A stretch of 64,000 nucleotides of DNA from Faecalibacterium langellae (lineage in GTDB: Bacteria > Bacillota > Clostridia > Oscillospirales > Ruminococcaceae). Made by a program: the position numbers and the translations under genes. How positions within the stretch are numbered: position 1 is the first letter of the stretch; the number at the start of each line of letters is the position of its first letter. The stretch is taken from contig NZ_NMTR01000004.1 in the NCBI RefSeq assembly GCF_002549775.1, positions 1 through 64,000 of the forward strand. Reading direction: 5' to 3'. Shown piece after piece: positions 51,912-60,988 of this stretch. The notes under the pieces were generated by a model, which was not told the DNA's origin, ran no database searches, and worked only from the letters and a program-made list of their open reading frames with translations.

Positions 51912-52934
51912 GTGAATACCGCTGCACCGTCCCGAAAGAAGAAGCTGCTGAGCCTTGTGCTGACGCTGGTGTTTCTGCTCACCTGCCTGCCTGCCGCTTT
52001 TGCAGTGGACCTGAACGTGGACGCGGGCTTCTACTTCAAGCAGAGCCGCGGCGGCACCTGCACGCTGGCTTCGGCCGCCATGATGCTGCGGCGGCGCGCC
52101 TACTTCGACGGCCTGACCGACTGGTCTTCCGTCACCGAGAACAGTGTGCGCGGCACGGCATGGGCCAACGGCCTGTCTCACAGCTTTACATACAAGGAGA
52201 TGCAGGTGGGCTACGCCACCCTGCCTTCCAGCAAAGTGGAAAAGATCCAGACCCTCATCACCCTGCTTTCGCAGCACCCGGAGGGCATCGTCCTGTATGA
52301 CCGCAGCCAGCCCCACGCCGTGCTGCTGACCGACTACACCAACGGCGTGTTCTATTGCTCCGACCCGGCCGGGAACATTTCCTCCGGCCGCATCCCGCTC
52401 ACCAGCTCCAGCGTGTCCGTCAACGGCGCGTCCTGCTACTGGTACGTTACCTCTGACCACAACTCGGTGGCTTCGGTGGCCGACGGTCTGCGCCTGGAGG
52501 GCATGAGTTACCCGGTCAACATTCAGGTGGGCAAGGGCATGGCCCTGACCGGCACGGCCAACAGTGCATCCGGCACCACCCTGACCAGCGTGCAGGTGGC
52601 CATTCTGGACACCAATGATCAGCCCGTGCAGACCGCACAGGCGGTGGTGGAAGGCACCAGCTTCTCCTTCAAGAGCGTGGACAGCCAGATCAAGTTCGGT
52701 GAGCTGGCAGAAGGCGCTTACACCTACATGGTCATGCTGACCGACTCCAACGGCGAGACCCTCTGCTTCACCAGCGACTTCACCGTTTCGGACGGTTCCA
52801 GCAGCACGGCTACTTATTGGTCTGCACAGGACACCGAAGGCACGAAGCTCTCCGAGGGCATCCAGCAGATCGAAACGACTCTGACCGATGCGGCCGAAAC
52901 GACCATGGGCTGGCTCACCAGCCTGTTCGGCTAA
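51912..52934 (+). CDS. Secreted C39-like cysteine-peptidase-fold protein
   Basis: The 340-residue protein has a signal peptide (KKKLLSLVLTLVFLLTCLPA) and a papain-like domain with a possible catalytic Cys50 in SRGGTCTLASAAMM and His in QPHAVLLTDY followed by an Asp in YCSDPAGN. A beta-sandwich-like domain follows at about residues 205-290. The start is GTG 51912 after AAAGGAG. It is exported and not anchored by any motif I can see. Substrate unknown; it could be a non-peptidase of the same fold. Confidence 0.72.
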   Translation: MNTAAPSRKKKLLSLVLTLVFLLTCLPAAFAVDLNVDAGFYFKQSRGGTCTLASAAMMLRRRAYFDGLTDWSSVTENSVRGTAWANGLSHSFTYKEMQVGYATLPSSKVEKIQTLITLLSQHPEGIVLYDRSQPHAVLLTDYTNGVFYCSDPAGNISSGRIPLTSSSVSVNGASCYWYVTSDHNSVASVADGLRLEGMSYPVNIQVGKGMALTGTANSASGTTLTSVQVAILDTNDQPVQTAQAVVEGTSFSFKSVDSQIKFGELAEGAYTYMVMLTDSNGETLCFTSDFTVSDGSSSTATYWSAQDTEGTKLSEGIQQIETTLTDAAETTMGWLTSLFG

Positions 52935-52944
52935 AGATGCAAAC

Positions 52945-52986
52945 AAAGCGGCCCGGAATGTGAAAAACATTCCGGGCCGCTTTTTG
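52945..52986. terminator. Bidirectional terminator
   Basis: AAAGCGGCCCGGAATGT pairs with ACATTCCGGGCCGCTTT around a short AAAA-containing loop and has T runs on both strands. It serves the converging C39-like and RluA genes. Confidence 0.9.
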
Positions 52987-53012
52987 CTGTCTGGGGTGCT
53001 TGAGAAAACGTC

Positions 53013-53963
53013 TTATTTCAGCGTACCGTCCAGCACCTGGCTGTAGTACCAGGGCTTCGGGGCGTGGAAGGTCTTGCCGCTGAGGAACTCAAAGTCTGGC
53101 TGGTTGAAGTGCGGCATGGTCAGCTCCCAGGCGCACAGGGCCTGATACTTCAGCTTCAGCTCACGGTTGGCGGTGTTGTTGCCGTACTTGCTGTCGCCCA
53201 GGATGGGGCAGCCGATGCTGGCCATGTGGGCACGGATCTGGTGGGTGCGGCCGGTGATGAGATTGACCTTCAGCAGGGCCAGACGGCCGGAGACGGCGAT
53301 GGTCTCATACTGGGTCTCCACTTCCTTGGCACCGGGCTGCTTGTCCTCCACGATCTTCACGATGCCGCGGTCCGCATCCTTGAGCAGGTAGCCGCCCAGG
53401 GTGGCATCCGGCGGCACGGGGCGGCCGAAGGTGACGCAGAGGTAGGTCTTTTTCACTTCACGGTTCTTGATGGCGGCCAGGAACAGCTCCTCGGCTTCCG
53501 GGGTCTTGGCAATGATCACAAGACCGCTGGTGCCGGTGTCCAGCCGGTGGCACAGAGCGGGGGTGTACAGGCTGTTTTCCTTATACTCGCCCTGCTGGTT
53601 CAGGTAGAGCAGGGCACGGTTCAGCAGGGTGTCGTCCTCCGGGCCGTCCACGGCAAGGCCGGCGGGTTTATTTACAATTAAAATCTGCGGGCAGTCGTAC
53701 ACCACCTGTGCCGGGCCGCGGGCGTTCTTCCAGGCCGGGCCGTCCACGCGCTTGTCGGCGTCCAGCACCTCGTCCAGAATGAACAGCTTGATCTCGTCGC
53801 CGGCCATCACGCGGGTGGAGAGCGGCTGTTTTTTGCCGTTGAGCTTGATCTTATTCTCGCGCAGAGCTTTGTTCAGGCGGCCGGGGGTCAGGGCGGGGTA
53901 CTGCTGGGTCAGATAATTGTCAAGCCGGGTGGGGGCCAGACATTTTACTTTTAAAATTTTCAC
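53013..53963 (-). CDS. RluA-family pseudouridine synthase
   Basis: The 316-residue protein has an N-terminal S4-like RNA-binding domain (RLNKALRENKIKLNGKK), then the catalytic core with the active Asp in CHRLDTGTSGLVI, and RTHQIRAHM. It modifies uridines in rRNA; whether it is RluC- or RluD-like cannot be decided here. It is monocistronic, facing the preceding gene. Confidence 0.92.
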   Translation of the reverse strand: MKILKVKCLAPTRLDNYLTQQYPALTPGRLNKALRENKIKLNGKKQPLSTRVMAGDEIKLFILDEVLDADKRVDGPAWKNARGPAQVVYDCPQILIVNKPAGLAVDGPEDDTLLNRALLYLNQQGEYKENSLYTPALCHRLDTGTSGLVIIAKTPEAEELFLAAIKNREVKKTYLCVTFGRPVPPDATLGGYLLKDADRGIVKIVEDKQPGAKEVETQYETIAVSGRLALLKVNLITGRTHQIRAHMASIGCPILGDSKYGNNTANRELKLKYQALCAWELTMPHFNQPDFEFLSGKTFHAPKPWYYSQVLDGTLK

Positions 53964-54067
53964 GGGAAATTCCTCTCTATCTTAAAATCAGTCGCAATAG
54001 AATGGGTCTTTGATTCGTTTTTATTGTAGCGGAAGAAATCTACCGCGTCAAGAAAGAAGGCGTTTTT

Positions 54068-54784
54068 ATGAACCTGAAATATAAGATTCTGGCTGTTCTG
54101 GCTGCGGGCATTGCGTTGACGGCCTGCGGCGGCTCCGGCACCCCCGCCAGCACCCCCGCCTCCAGTGCGGTGCCCGCCTCGTCCCATGTGGCAGAAGAAG
54201 GCGTTACAGAGCCGATCAATCTGCTGACCGGGACACTGGACGATCTGGACGACCCGGATACGGTAACGTTTATCCCGGCATCCATCGTTTCCGGCGTACA
54301 GGACGGTAAATTGACTGCTAAGGTGTTCAGCTACGACCGTTATAAAAAAGAGGATATTGAAAACCTTGCTGTTGGCGACAAGATCACCTTCCACGAGGAG
54401 GGTGCGGCATGGAATCAGGTCGTGAACGATGCGGTGACGAGCATCGAAAAAAATGACGAATACCATCTTGTAAGCATCAACGGCGGCATGGAGCAGCCCA
54501 GCGGGCTGGACTTGAAGCTGGAGGATGACGACACCTACCGGACGATGACCTTTGACGATTACCCGCTCTATTACGAGATGGGAGAAAAGACGATGCCGCT
54601 GGCAGAGGATGTAGTGCTGAAAGACAGTTCTGCTGACCCGCAGGCCGAAGCCGTGGAGACCACAGGCGCGGATGCGGTGGCAGCGGCGATCAATGCGGAA
54701 CCCGACAACTGGACCACCTATAATACCACGCTGGTGGTGCAGGGCGGCAAGGTGCTGGAGGTGCGCCGCATCTGGGTGCCGTAA
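54068..54784 (+). CDS. Lipoprotein of unknown function
   Basis: The 238-residue protein has a lipoprotein signal (KILAVLAAGIALTACGGSG, lipobox Cys23) and a Thr/Ser/Ala/Pro-rich spacer. Two repeat-like regions follow that start from similar 'D...TFxP/FDDYP' segments. It starts after AAGAAAG. No family recognised. Confidence 0.65.
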   Translation: MNLKYKILAVLAAGIALTACGGSGTPASTPASSAVPASSHVAEEGVTEPINLLTGTLDDLDDPDTVTFIPASIVSGVQDGKLTAKVFSYDRYKKEDIENLAVGDKITFHEEGAAWNQVVNDAVTSIEKNDEYHLVSINGGMEQPSGLDLKLEDDDTYRTMTFDDYPLYYEMGEKTMPLAEDVVLKDSSADPQAEAVETTGADAVAAAINAEPDNWTTYNTTLVVQGGKVLEVRRIWVP

Positions 54785-54800
54785 ATTTTGCTCAAAACCG

Positions 54801-54828
54801 TTGACAAACGTATTGCGTATGCTATAAT
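54801..54828 (+). promoter_or_regulatory. Promoter of the T-box/alaS transcript
   Basis: TTGACA (54801-54806) and TATAAT (54823-54828) are consensus boxes with 16 bases between them. Confidence 0.88.
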
Positions 54829-54834
54829 TTAGCT

Positions 54835-55140
54835 GTACGCGAAGGGACGCTGTGTCTGCTTTGCGGAATGTAAAATTATGACAGATGGCAATGATGGGGT
54901 CAGAAATGCACACACCACCGTCCAGAGAGAGCGCCCACGGCTGTAAGGCGCTCCGGTCGGGATCATTTCGCGCCACCCCGGAGCTTCCGGCGAATGTAAA
55001 CCGGACGCTGCGCAGCGTTAATGCGCCGAAAGCGGCAGGGGACAAGTGATCCTTTGCAATTTGGGTGGTACCACGGAGTTTGATGCACAAGCAGCCTTCG
55101 TCCCTTTTGGGATGAGGGCTGCTTTTTGTTTTTTCACCGT
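54835..55140 (+). promoter_or_regulatory. T-box riboswitch controlling alaS
   Basis: Between the promoter and alaS lies a structured leader. It contains the T-box sequence GGGTGGTACCACGG (55063-55076), then an intrinsic terminator GCAGCC...GGGCTGC with a T-run (55089-55136). Uncharged tRNA-Ala would stabilise the antiterminator and switch on alaS. Stem I and the specifier lie between 54840 and about 54960; I did not fix the specifier codon. Confidence 0.92.
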
Positions 55141-55209
55141 GCCGCCCCTCTGCCATAACAGCATAAAAACGGCGCCTGAGCGCCAAAAACGATTGAGGAG
55201 AGAAAACCT

Positions 55210-57873
55210 ATGCAATGGACCGGTTTGAATGAACTGCGTGAAAAGTACCTGAGCTTCTTTGAGAGCAAGGGCCACCTGCGTCTGGACAGCTTCCCCCTGG
55301 TGCCGAAAAACGACCCCAGCCTGCTGCTGATCAACAGCGGCATGGCCCCCATGAAGAAGTGGTTCCTGGCGCAGGAGGAGCCGCCCCGCCATCGTGTGAC
55401 CACCTGCCAGAAGTGCATCCGCACCCCGGATATCGAGCGCGTGGGCATCACCGCCCGCCATGGCACCTTCTTTGAGATGCTGGGCAACTTCTCCTTCCAG
55501 GATTACTTCAAGGAAGAAGTCATTCCCTGGGCCTGGGAGTTCCTGACCAGCGACGAGTGGATGGCCATCCCGAAGGACAAGCTGCACATCTCCGTCTACG
55601 AGGAAGATGACGAGGCTTACGATATCTGGACCAAGAAGGTGGGCATCGCTCCGGACCACATGGTGCGTCTGGGCAAGGAAGACAACTTCTGGGAGCACGG
55701 CTCCGGCCCGTGCGGCCCCTGCTCTGAGATCTACTTCGACCGCGGCCCCGAGTACGGCTGCGGCAAGCCGACCTGCGGCGTGGGCTGTGACTGCGACCGC
55801 TATATGGAAATCTGGAACCTGGTGTTCAGCCAGTTTGATGCTGACGGCAAGGGCCACTACGAGCGCCTGGCACGCCCCAACATCGACACCGGCATGGGTC
55901 TGGAGCGTCTGGCCTGCGTGATGCAGGGCGTGGGCAACCTGTTCGAGGTGGACACCGTGCAGAGCGTGCTGCACCATGTGGAGCACATCGCAAACAAGAC
56001 CTACGGCGACGACGCCAAGACCGATATCTCCATCCGCGTCATCACCGACCACATCCGCAGCTGCACCTTTATGGTGTCGGACGGCATCCTGCCTTCCAAC
56101 GAGGGCCGCGGCTATGTGCTGCGCCGCCTGCTGCGCCGCGCCGCACGTCATGGTCGGATGCTGGGTGTTACCCGCCCGTTCCTGGTGGAGCTGGTGGAAA
56201 CGGTCATCCAGTCCAGCGAGTCCGCCTACCCCGAGCTGCGGGAGCACGATGCCTACATCAAGAAGGTCATCGGTACCGAGGAAGCAAATTTTGCCCGCAC
56301 CATTGATGCCGGCATGAACATCCTGAACACCATGATCGATGGTCTGGAAAAGGCACACGAGCATCTGCTGAAGGGTCTGGACGTCTTCAAGCTGAACGAT
56401 ACCTTCGGCTTCCCGCTGGACCTGACCAAGGAGATCGCTGCCGAGCAGGGCATTGAGATCGACGAGGAAGGCTTCCACGCCGAGATGACCAAGCAGAAGG
56501 AGCGTGCCCGCGCCGAGCGCCTGAAGAAGAACATCTCCGGCTGGAGCGAGGACCTGTTCGGCGCACTGGAGGCCGAGCCCACCGTCTTTACCGGCTACGA
56601 CACCCTGACCGACAAGGGCACCGTTGTGGCGCTGAGCGACGAGGAGACCCTGACCGATGCCATTGCCACCGACGAGGAGGCAAAGGACGGCGTGCTGGTG
56701 GTGCTGGATAAGACCCCCTTCTACGCTGAGATGGGCGGTCAGGCTGCCGACCACGGCGTGCTGAGCAGTGCTGACTGCAGCCTGCGCGTGTTGGATGTCA
56801 AGAAGACCCCAAAGGGCTACTATGTCCACACCTGCGTGCTGGAAAGCGGCATCGTGAAGGTGGGCGACCACCTGACCGCTCAGGTCGATAAGGAATACCG
56901 CATGGCCATTGCCCGCAACCACACCGCCACCCACCTGCTGCAGGCAGCTCTGCGCGAAGTGCTGGGCGACCATGTGCATCAGGCAGGCTCCTATCAGGAT
57001 GCTGAGATCACCCACTTCGACTTCACCCACTTCAGCGCTGTGACCCCCGAGGAGCTGGCCCGCGTGCAGAAGATCGTGAACGACAAAATCTACGAGTCCA
57101 TGAACGTCACCGTCAAGGAGATGCCCATTGAGGAAGCCAAGAAGCTGGGCGCAATGGCTCTGTTCGGCGAGAAGTACGGCAAGGTGGTCCGCGTGGTCGA
57201 TATCGAGGGCTGGTCCACCGAGTTCTGCGGCGGCACCCACGTCAAGAACACTGCCCAGATCGGCGGCTTCAAGATCGTGAGCGAGTCCTCCGTTGCTGCG
57301 GGTATCCGCCGCATCGAGGCTGTCACCGGCCGCAACCTGCTGATCCGTGCAAACCTGCAGGAAGTAATGCTGCACACTGTGGCAAACACCCTGAAGGCAA
57401 ACAACGTCACCGCTCTGCCTGCCCGTGCCGAGGCTGTCATGGCTGAGAACAAGGCTCTGAGCAAGGAGCTGGAGGAGATCAAGGCAAAGGTCGCTGCTTC
57501 CAAGGTGACCAGCCTGTTCGACAATGCCGAGGAGATCGGCGGCGTGAAGATCGCTTCCGCTTACTTCACCGGCACCACCGGCGACACCCTGCGCGGCATG
57601 TGCGATACCATCCGCGACAAGGCTGTTAAGCCTGCTGTGGCTGTGCTGGTGGGCAAGGCTGAGGACAAGATCACCATGGCCGTCACCGTCACCAAGGCTG
57701 CACAGGAAAAGGGCCTGAAGGCTGGTGCGTTGGTCAAGGAGATCTCCGCCATCGCAGGCGGCAAGGGCGGCGGCAAGCCCGACTTTGCAATGGCCGGCCT
57801 GAAGGACGAGACCAAGATCGACGAAGCTCTGGCTGCTGTCGGCGGCATCGTCAAGAAGGCCCTGGGCGAATAA
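55210..57873 (+). CDS. alaS: Alanyl-tRNA synthetase
   Basis: The 887-residue class II synthetase has SGMAPMKKWFL and TPDIERVGITARHGTFFEM in the catalytic domain, an editing domain with the zinc ligands RNHTATHLLQ and FCGGTHVKN, and the C-terminal DHHA1 domain (GGKGGGKPDFAMAG). The length is normal. It is controlled by the T-box upstream. The following HIT gene lies 33 bases downstream. Confidence 0.98.
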   Translation: MQWTGLNELREKYLSFFESKGHLRLDSFPLVPKNDPSLLLINSGMAPMKKWFLAQEEPPRHRVTTCQKCIRTPDIERVGITARHGTFFEMLGNFSFQDYFKEEVIPWAWEFLTSDEWMAIPKDKLHISVYEEDDEAYDIWTKKVGIAPDHMVRLGKEDNFWEHGSGPCGPCSEIYFDRGPEYGCGKPTCGVGCDCDRYMEIWNLVFSQFDADGKGHYERLARPNIDTGMGLERLACVMQGVGNLFEVDTVQSVLHHVEHIANKTYGDDAKTDISIRVITDHIRSCTFMVSDGILPSNEGRGYVLRRLLRRAARHGRMLGVTRPFLVELVETVIQSSESAYPELREHDAYIKKVIGTEEANFARTIDAGMNILNTMIDGLEKAHEHLLKGLDVFKLNDTFGFPLDLTKEIAAEQGIEIDEEGFHAEMTKQKERARAERLKKNISGWSEDLFGALEAEPTVFTGYDTLTDKGTVVALSDEETLTDAIATDEEAKDGVLVVLDKTPFYAEMGGQAADHGVLSSADCSLRVLDVKKTPKGYYVHTCVLESGIVKVGDHLTAQVDKEYRMAIARNHTATHLLQAALREVLGDHVHQAGSYQDAEITHFDFTHFSAVTPEELARVQKIVNDKIYESMNVTVKEMPIEEAKKLGAMALFGEKYGKVVRVVDIEGWSTEFCGGTHVKNTAQIGGFKIVSESSVAAGIRRIEAVTGRNLLIRANLQEVMLHTVANTLKANNVTALPARAEAVMAENKALSKELEEIKAKVAASKVTSLFDNAEEIGGVKIASAYFTGTTGDTLRGMCDTIRDKAVKPAVAVLVGKAEDKITMAVTVTKAAQEKGLKAGALVKEISAIAGGKGGGKPDFAMAGLKDETKIDEALAAVGGIVKKALGE

Positions 57874-57906
57874 GACTGCATCAAAATCAGAAAGGAGTTG
57901 TTTCCC

Positions 57907-58239
57907 ATGGAAGATTGTCTGTTTTGCATGATCGCAGAGGGAAAGATCCCCTCTAAGAAGCTGTACGAAGACGAGCAGGTGGTGGCGTTTTACGACATCA
58001 ACCCGCAGGCCAAGGTGCACTTCCTGGTGGTGCCCAAAAAGCACATCCCCTCTGCCGCTGCGCTGACCGAAGAAGACGGCGCACTGCTGGGCCACATCTT
58101 CGCCGTCATCGGCAAGCTGGCCAAGGAGCAGGGCCTGGACAACGGCTACCGCGTCATCTCCAACGTGGGTGAGGACGCAGGCCAGACCGTGAAGCACCTG
58201 CATTTCCATGTTCTGGGCGGCGAAAAACTGCCTGTCTGA
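57907..58239 (+). CDS. HIT-family nucleotide hydrolase (HinT-like)
   Basis: The 110-residue protein has the zinc-type N-terminus CLFCMIAEGKIPSKK and the HIT motif KHLHFHVLGG. HinT proteins hydrolyse nucleoside phosphoramidates. ATG 57907 follows AAAGGAG. It is probably co-transcribed with alaS. Confidence 0.93.
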   Translation: MEDCLFCMIAEGKIPSKKLYEDEQVVAFYDINPQAKVHFLVVPKKHIPSAAALTEEDGALLGHIFAVIGKLAKEQGLDNGYRVISNVGEDAGQTVKHLHFHVLGGEKLPV

Positions 58240-58268
58240 TTTCAATAGAAAAGGGAGATCGTTGAATT

Positions 58269-58808
58269 ATGGCTGAGACTTATACGCTGCACGTTGCAGG
58301 CCTGACCCGTGAACTGACCCGCTGCAAGCTGAACGACCACATGGACATTGCTGCTTTCATCATGCTGGGCGATACCGAGCTGACCGTGGCTGCTGCTGCG
58401 GAGCTGCTGAAGAAGTGCCCGGATTTTGATATCCTGCTCACCGCCGAGGCCAAGGGCATCCCGCTGGCGCACGAGATGAGCCGTCAGAGCGGCAAGCCCT
58501 ATATCTGCGCCCGCAAGGGTGTCAAGCTGTATATGCCGGACCCCGTGGTAGTGGAGGATCAGTCCATTACCACTGCCGGTAAGCAGAAGCTGGTCATCGA
58601 CCGCAAGGAGCTGGAAAAGATGAACGGCAAGCGTGTGCTGGTGGTGGACGATGTCATCTCCACCGGCGGTTCCCTGAAGGCTCTGGATGCTCTGGCCGAG
58701 CAGACCCAGTGCACCATCGTGGGCCAGGCCGCTGTTCTGGCCGAGGGCGACGCAGCCGAGCGCAAGGATATCATCTTCCTGGAGCCGCTGCCCCTGTTCT
58801 TCCACTAA
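58269..58808 (+). CDS. Phosphoribosyltransferase, adenine-PRT-like
   Basis: The 179-residue protein has the PRPP-binding motif RVLVVDDVISTGGSLKAL and the loop TAEAKGIPLAHEM. It resembles Apt-type purine salvage enzymes, but Xpt- or PyrR-like specificity is possible. It starts after AAGGGAG and is 29 bases after the HIT gene. Confidence 0.85.
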   Translation: MAETYTLHVAGLTRELTRCKLNDHMDIAAFIMLGDTELTVAAAAELLKKCPDFDILLTAEAKGIPLAHEMSRQSGKPYICARKGVKLYMPDPVVVEDQSITTAGKQKLVIDRKELEKMNGKRVLVVDDVISTGGSLKALDALAEQTQCTIVGQAAVLAEGDAAERKDIIFLEPLPLFFH

Positions 58809-58814
58809 GCCGTC

Positions 58815-60926
58815 ATGCGACGCCCGCTCTGCGTTTTCTGCGCCGGAATGCTGGGTGTTGAGTTAGTGTACGCTTTTTTGCCGCAAACGGAACGTTTTGT
58901 GCCGTTTGCGGCATTTTTTGTTGCCCTTTGCCTGCTGCTCTGCATCTTTGAAAAGACGCGGGCGGCGGCGCTGTGCATCCTGCTGGGGGCCGCTGCGGGC
59001 ATGGCGTCCGTGCTGTACACCGAGAACCGGATGGAACAGCTTCGGGTGCGGTACGCCGGGCGTCCGCTGGTGCTGACGGCAGAGGTGGAAACGGCCTCGG
59101 ACTCCTATTACCCCGGCATCGTGGATGCGGTCCTGCATGTGGAAGAAGTGAACGGCCAGACGGTGTCCTTTCGGGTGGAGTGCGAGACGCTGCCGGACTG
59201 CGAAGCAGGCCAGCGGGTGCAGGGACGCTTTACCCTGGCGGCACCCGCAGCAGGCAGCCGGGTGGACCGATACACCGACGGCATTGCCCTGCTGGCCGTA
59301 CCGGACGAAGACAAACCGGATCTTGAAGTTCTGGGCGAGAGCGGCAGCTTCCGCGCCCGCACCCACCGCCTGCAGCAGAAACTCAGTGCATCCCTGCGCC
59401 GCCGCATGGATGGCAGCACCGGCGGTGTGCTGGCCGCTATGACGGTGGGTGACCGCAGCCATCTTTCAGCGGCGCTGCGCAGTGCTTACCGGAGTGCGGG
59501 CCTGTCCCATGTGCTGGTGGTCAGCGGCATGCATGTGTCCATCCTCTGCGGTGATATCCTTTCATCGCTTATCCCTTATGAATGGGAGCAGAGCTACCGC
59601 AGCCGCAAGCGTCGGGCCCTGTTCCGCAGTCTGCTGGCCTTTCTGCTCATGGGCGTGACCGGCTTCACGCCCTCGGTGTGCCGTGCGGCGGTGGCAGTGT
59701 GGGTGAGCGCGCTGGGAGTGTGGGTCTACGGTGCACCGGACACCCTCACCTCGCTGGCCGTTGCGGGCATTGCCATGACCGCGGGCAACAGCTATGCAGC
59801 CTGTGATATCGGCTTCGAGCTCTCGTTTGCGGCTGTGCTGGGCACCGTGGCGGGCGGTGCATGCGTCCGCCGCGCCCGGGAGTGGTACTGCCGCCGGTTC
59901 TGGAAAAAGGCGAAGAACCCGGTCAAACGCCCGTGGTATCTCAAGCTGCCAATGCGGCTGTGGGGCCTGGCGGAAAGCGCCTGCATCGCGGCTTGTGCGT
60001 CGGCTGCCACCTTCCCGGTGCTAGTGCTGCGGGGGCTGAGCATCAGCGTGTGGGCGGTGGCATCCAGTGTGGCCGTGCTGTGGCTGGTCCAGCCGATGCT
60101 GCTGCTCGGCCTTGGCACGGCTTTTGCCGGGCTGGTCCCGGCCCTTGCGCCGGTGTATGGGCTGCTGTCCCGTGCGGCCGTGCTGCTCACCGGCCTGATG
60201 GACCGCTGGGCGCTGTGGCTGGCCGAAAAGCCGGGCACCGGTCTTTATTTTGACACGGCCTATGCGGCCATCGTGTGCCTTGTGCTCATCGGGCTGTGCT
60301 GGCTTGCATTCCGCTGGAAGGTGCGCCTGCGTGCAGCCGTACCCTGCATCCTGCTGACGGCGGCGGTGACCGTCGGGCTGGGCAATGCTCTCAGCCGGGA
60401 CGTGGTGCACATCGACCTTGTGGGCAGTGCCAACGCGCCGGCAGTGGTGGTCACCCAGAACGAGACGGCCGTGGTGCTGTTCCGGGGCGGAGCTTCTGCC
60501 CAGAACGCAGTGGAAAACCAGCTGGCTCGGCGGGGCGTGCAGAACGTGGAACTTCTGGTGGACCTGCGCACGAAGCCGCAGATGGCCTGCACGCTGGAAG
60601 CGGCGCGGACCGTCCGGGCCGAACAAATGGCGGCGAACACGGCACAGGAGCTGCGGTGCACACCGGCACGGGTGGAAGTGCTGCGCACCCGGGGCGGCAG
60701 CCTTGCGCGGCTGACCATCGGCAACCGGCAGTTTGTTGCCCTCAGCGGAAATGTGGAACTGGCAGAGCCGGTCTCAGCACAGTGGCTGCTGGCATCGCCT
60801 GCAAAGCCGACGGCAGTCCGGTATGGGAATGTGCTGGCGTTGCGCCGGTACGATTGGCTAGAGAGTGGGGATGCACTGCCTGCATCCCTCAGCCTGCGCC
60901 GGGGCGGCGGACTGAAGGCAGAGTAA
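58815..60926 (+). CDS. comEC: ComEC/Rec2-family DNA-uptake channel protein, degenerate C-terminus
   Basis: The 703-residue polytopic protein has an N-terminal DUF4131-like region and the competence domain (SHVLVVSGMHVSILCGDILS). Several transmembrane helices lie between about 260 and 520. The C-terminal part (VVHIDLVGSANAPAVVVTQN...) sits where a metallo-beta-lactamase domain is expected but has no HxHxDH motif. The start is 6 bases after the PRT stop without a clear ribosome site. A terminator-like hairpin lies within its first codons. No comEA is adjacent. Confidence 0.85.
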   Translation: MRRPLCVFCAGMLGVELVYAFLPQTERFVPFAAFFVALCLLLCIFEKTRAAALCILLGAAAGMASVLYTENRMEQLRVRYAGRPLVLTAEVETASDSYYPGIVDAVLHVEEVNGQTVSFRVECETLPDCEAGQRVQGRFTLAAPAAGSRVDRYTDGIALLAVPDEDKPDLEVLGESGSFRARTHRLQQKLSASLRRRMDGSTGGVLAAMTVGDRSHLSAALRSAYRSAGLSHVLVVSGMHVSILCGDILSSLIPYEWEQSYRSRKRRALFRSLLAFLLMGVTGFTPSVCRAAVAVWVSALGVWVYGAPDTLTSLAVAGIAMTAGNSYAACDIGFELSFAAVLGTVAGGACVRRAREWYCRRFWKKAKNPVKRPWYLKLPMRLWGLAESACIAACASAATFPVLVLRGLSISVWAVASSVAVLWLVQPMLLLGLGTAFAGLVPALAPVYGLLSRAAVLLTGLMDRWALWLAEKPGTGLYFDTAYAAIVCLVLIGLCWLAFRWKVRLRAAVPCILLTAAVTVGLGNALSRDVVHIDLVGSANAPAVVVTQNETAVVLFRGGASAQNAVENQLARRGVQNVELLVDLRTKPQMACTLEAARTVRAEQMAANTAQELRCTPARVEVLRTRGGSLARLTIGNRQFVALSGNVELAEPVSAQWLLASPAKPTAVRYGNVLALRRYDWLESGDALPASLSLRRGGGLKAE
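58876..58919 (+). terminator. Terminator-like hairpin within the comEC 5' coding region
   Basis: A perfect 11-bp stem GCCGCAAACGG / CCGTTTGCGGC (58880-58890, 58902-58912) with a 11-base loop is followed by A and six T residues. It falls at about codons 22-35 of comEC and would stop much of the transcription from the alaS-PRT genes. Confidence 0.75.
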
Positions 60927-60988
60927 CGCTTTGCATTTGTGCCGGAGTGTGGTACAATAAAACAATATGAGGGAAGGGAGGTGCCTGC

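Noticed and set aside
55018-58245. 1075-codon minus-strand open frame opposite alaS and the HIT gene
   Set aside because: Antisense shadow of GC-rich coding sequence; no ribosome site and no family features, while the plus strand carries clear genes.
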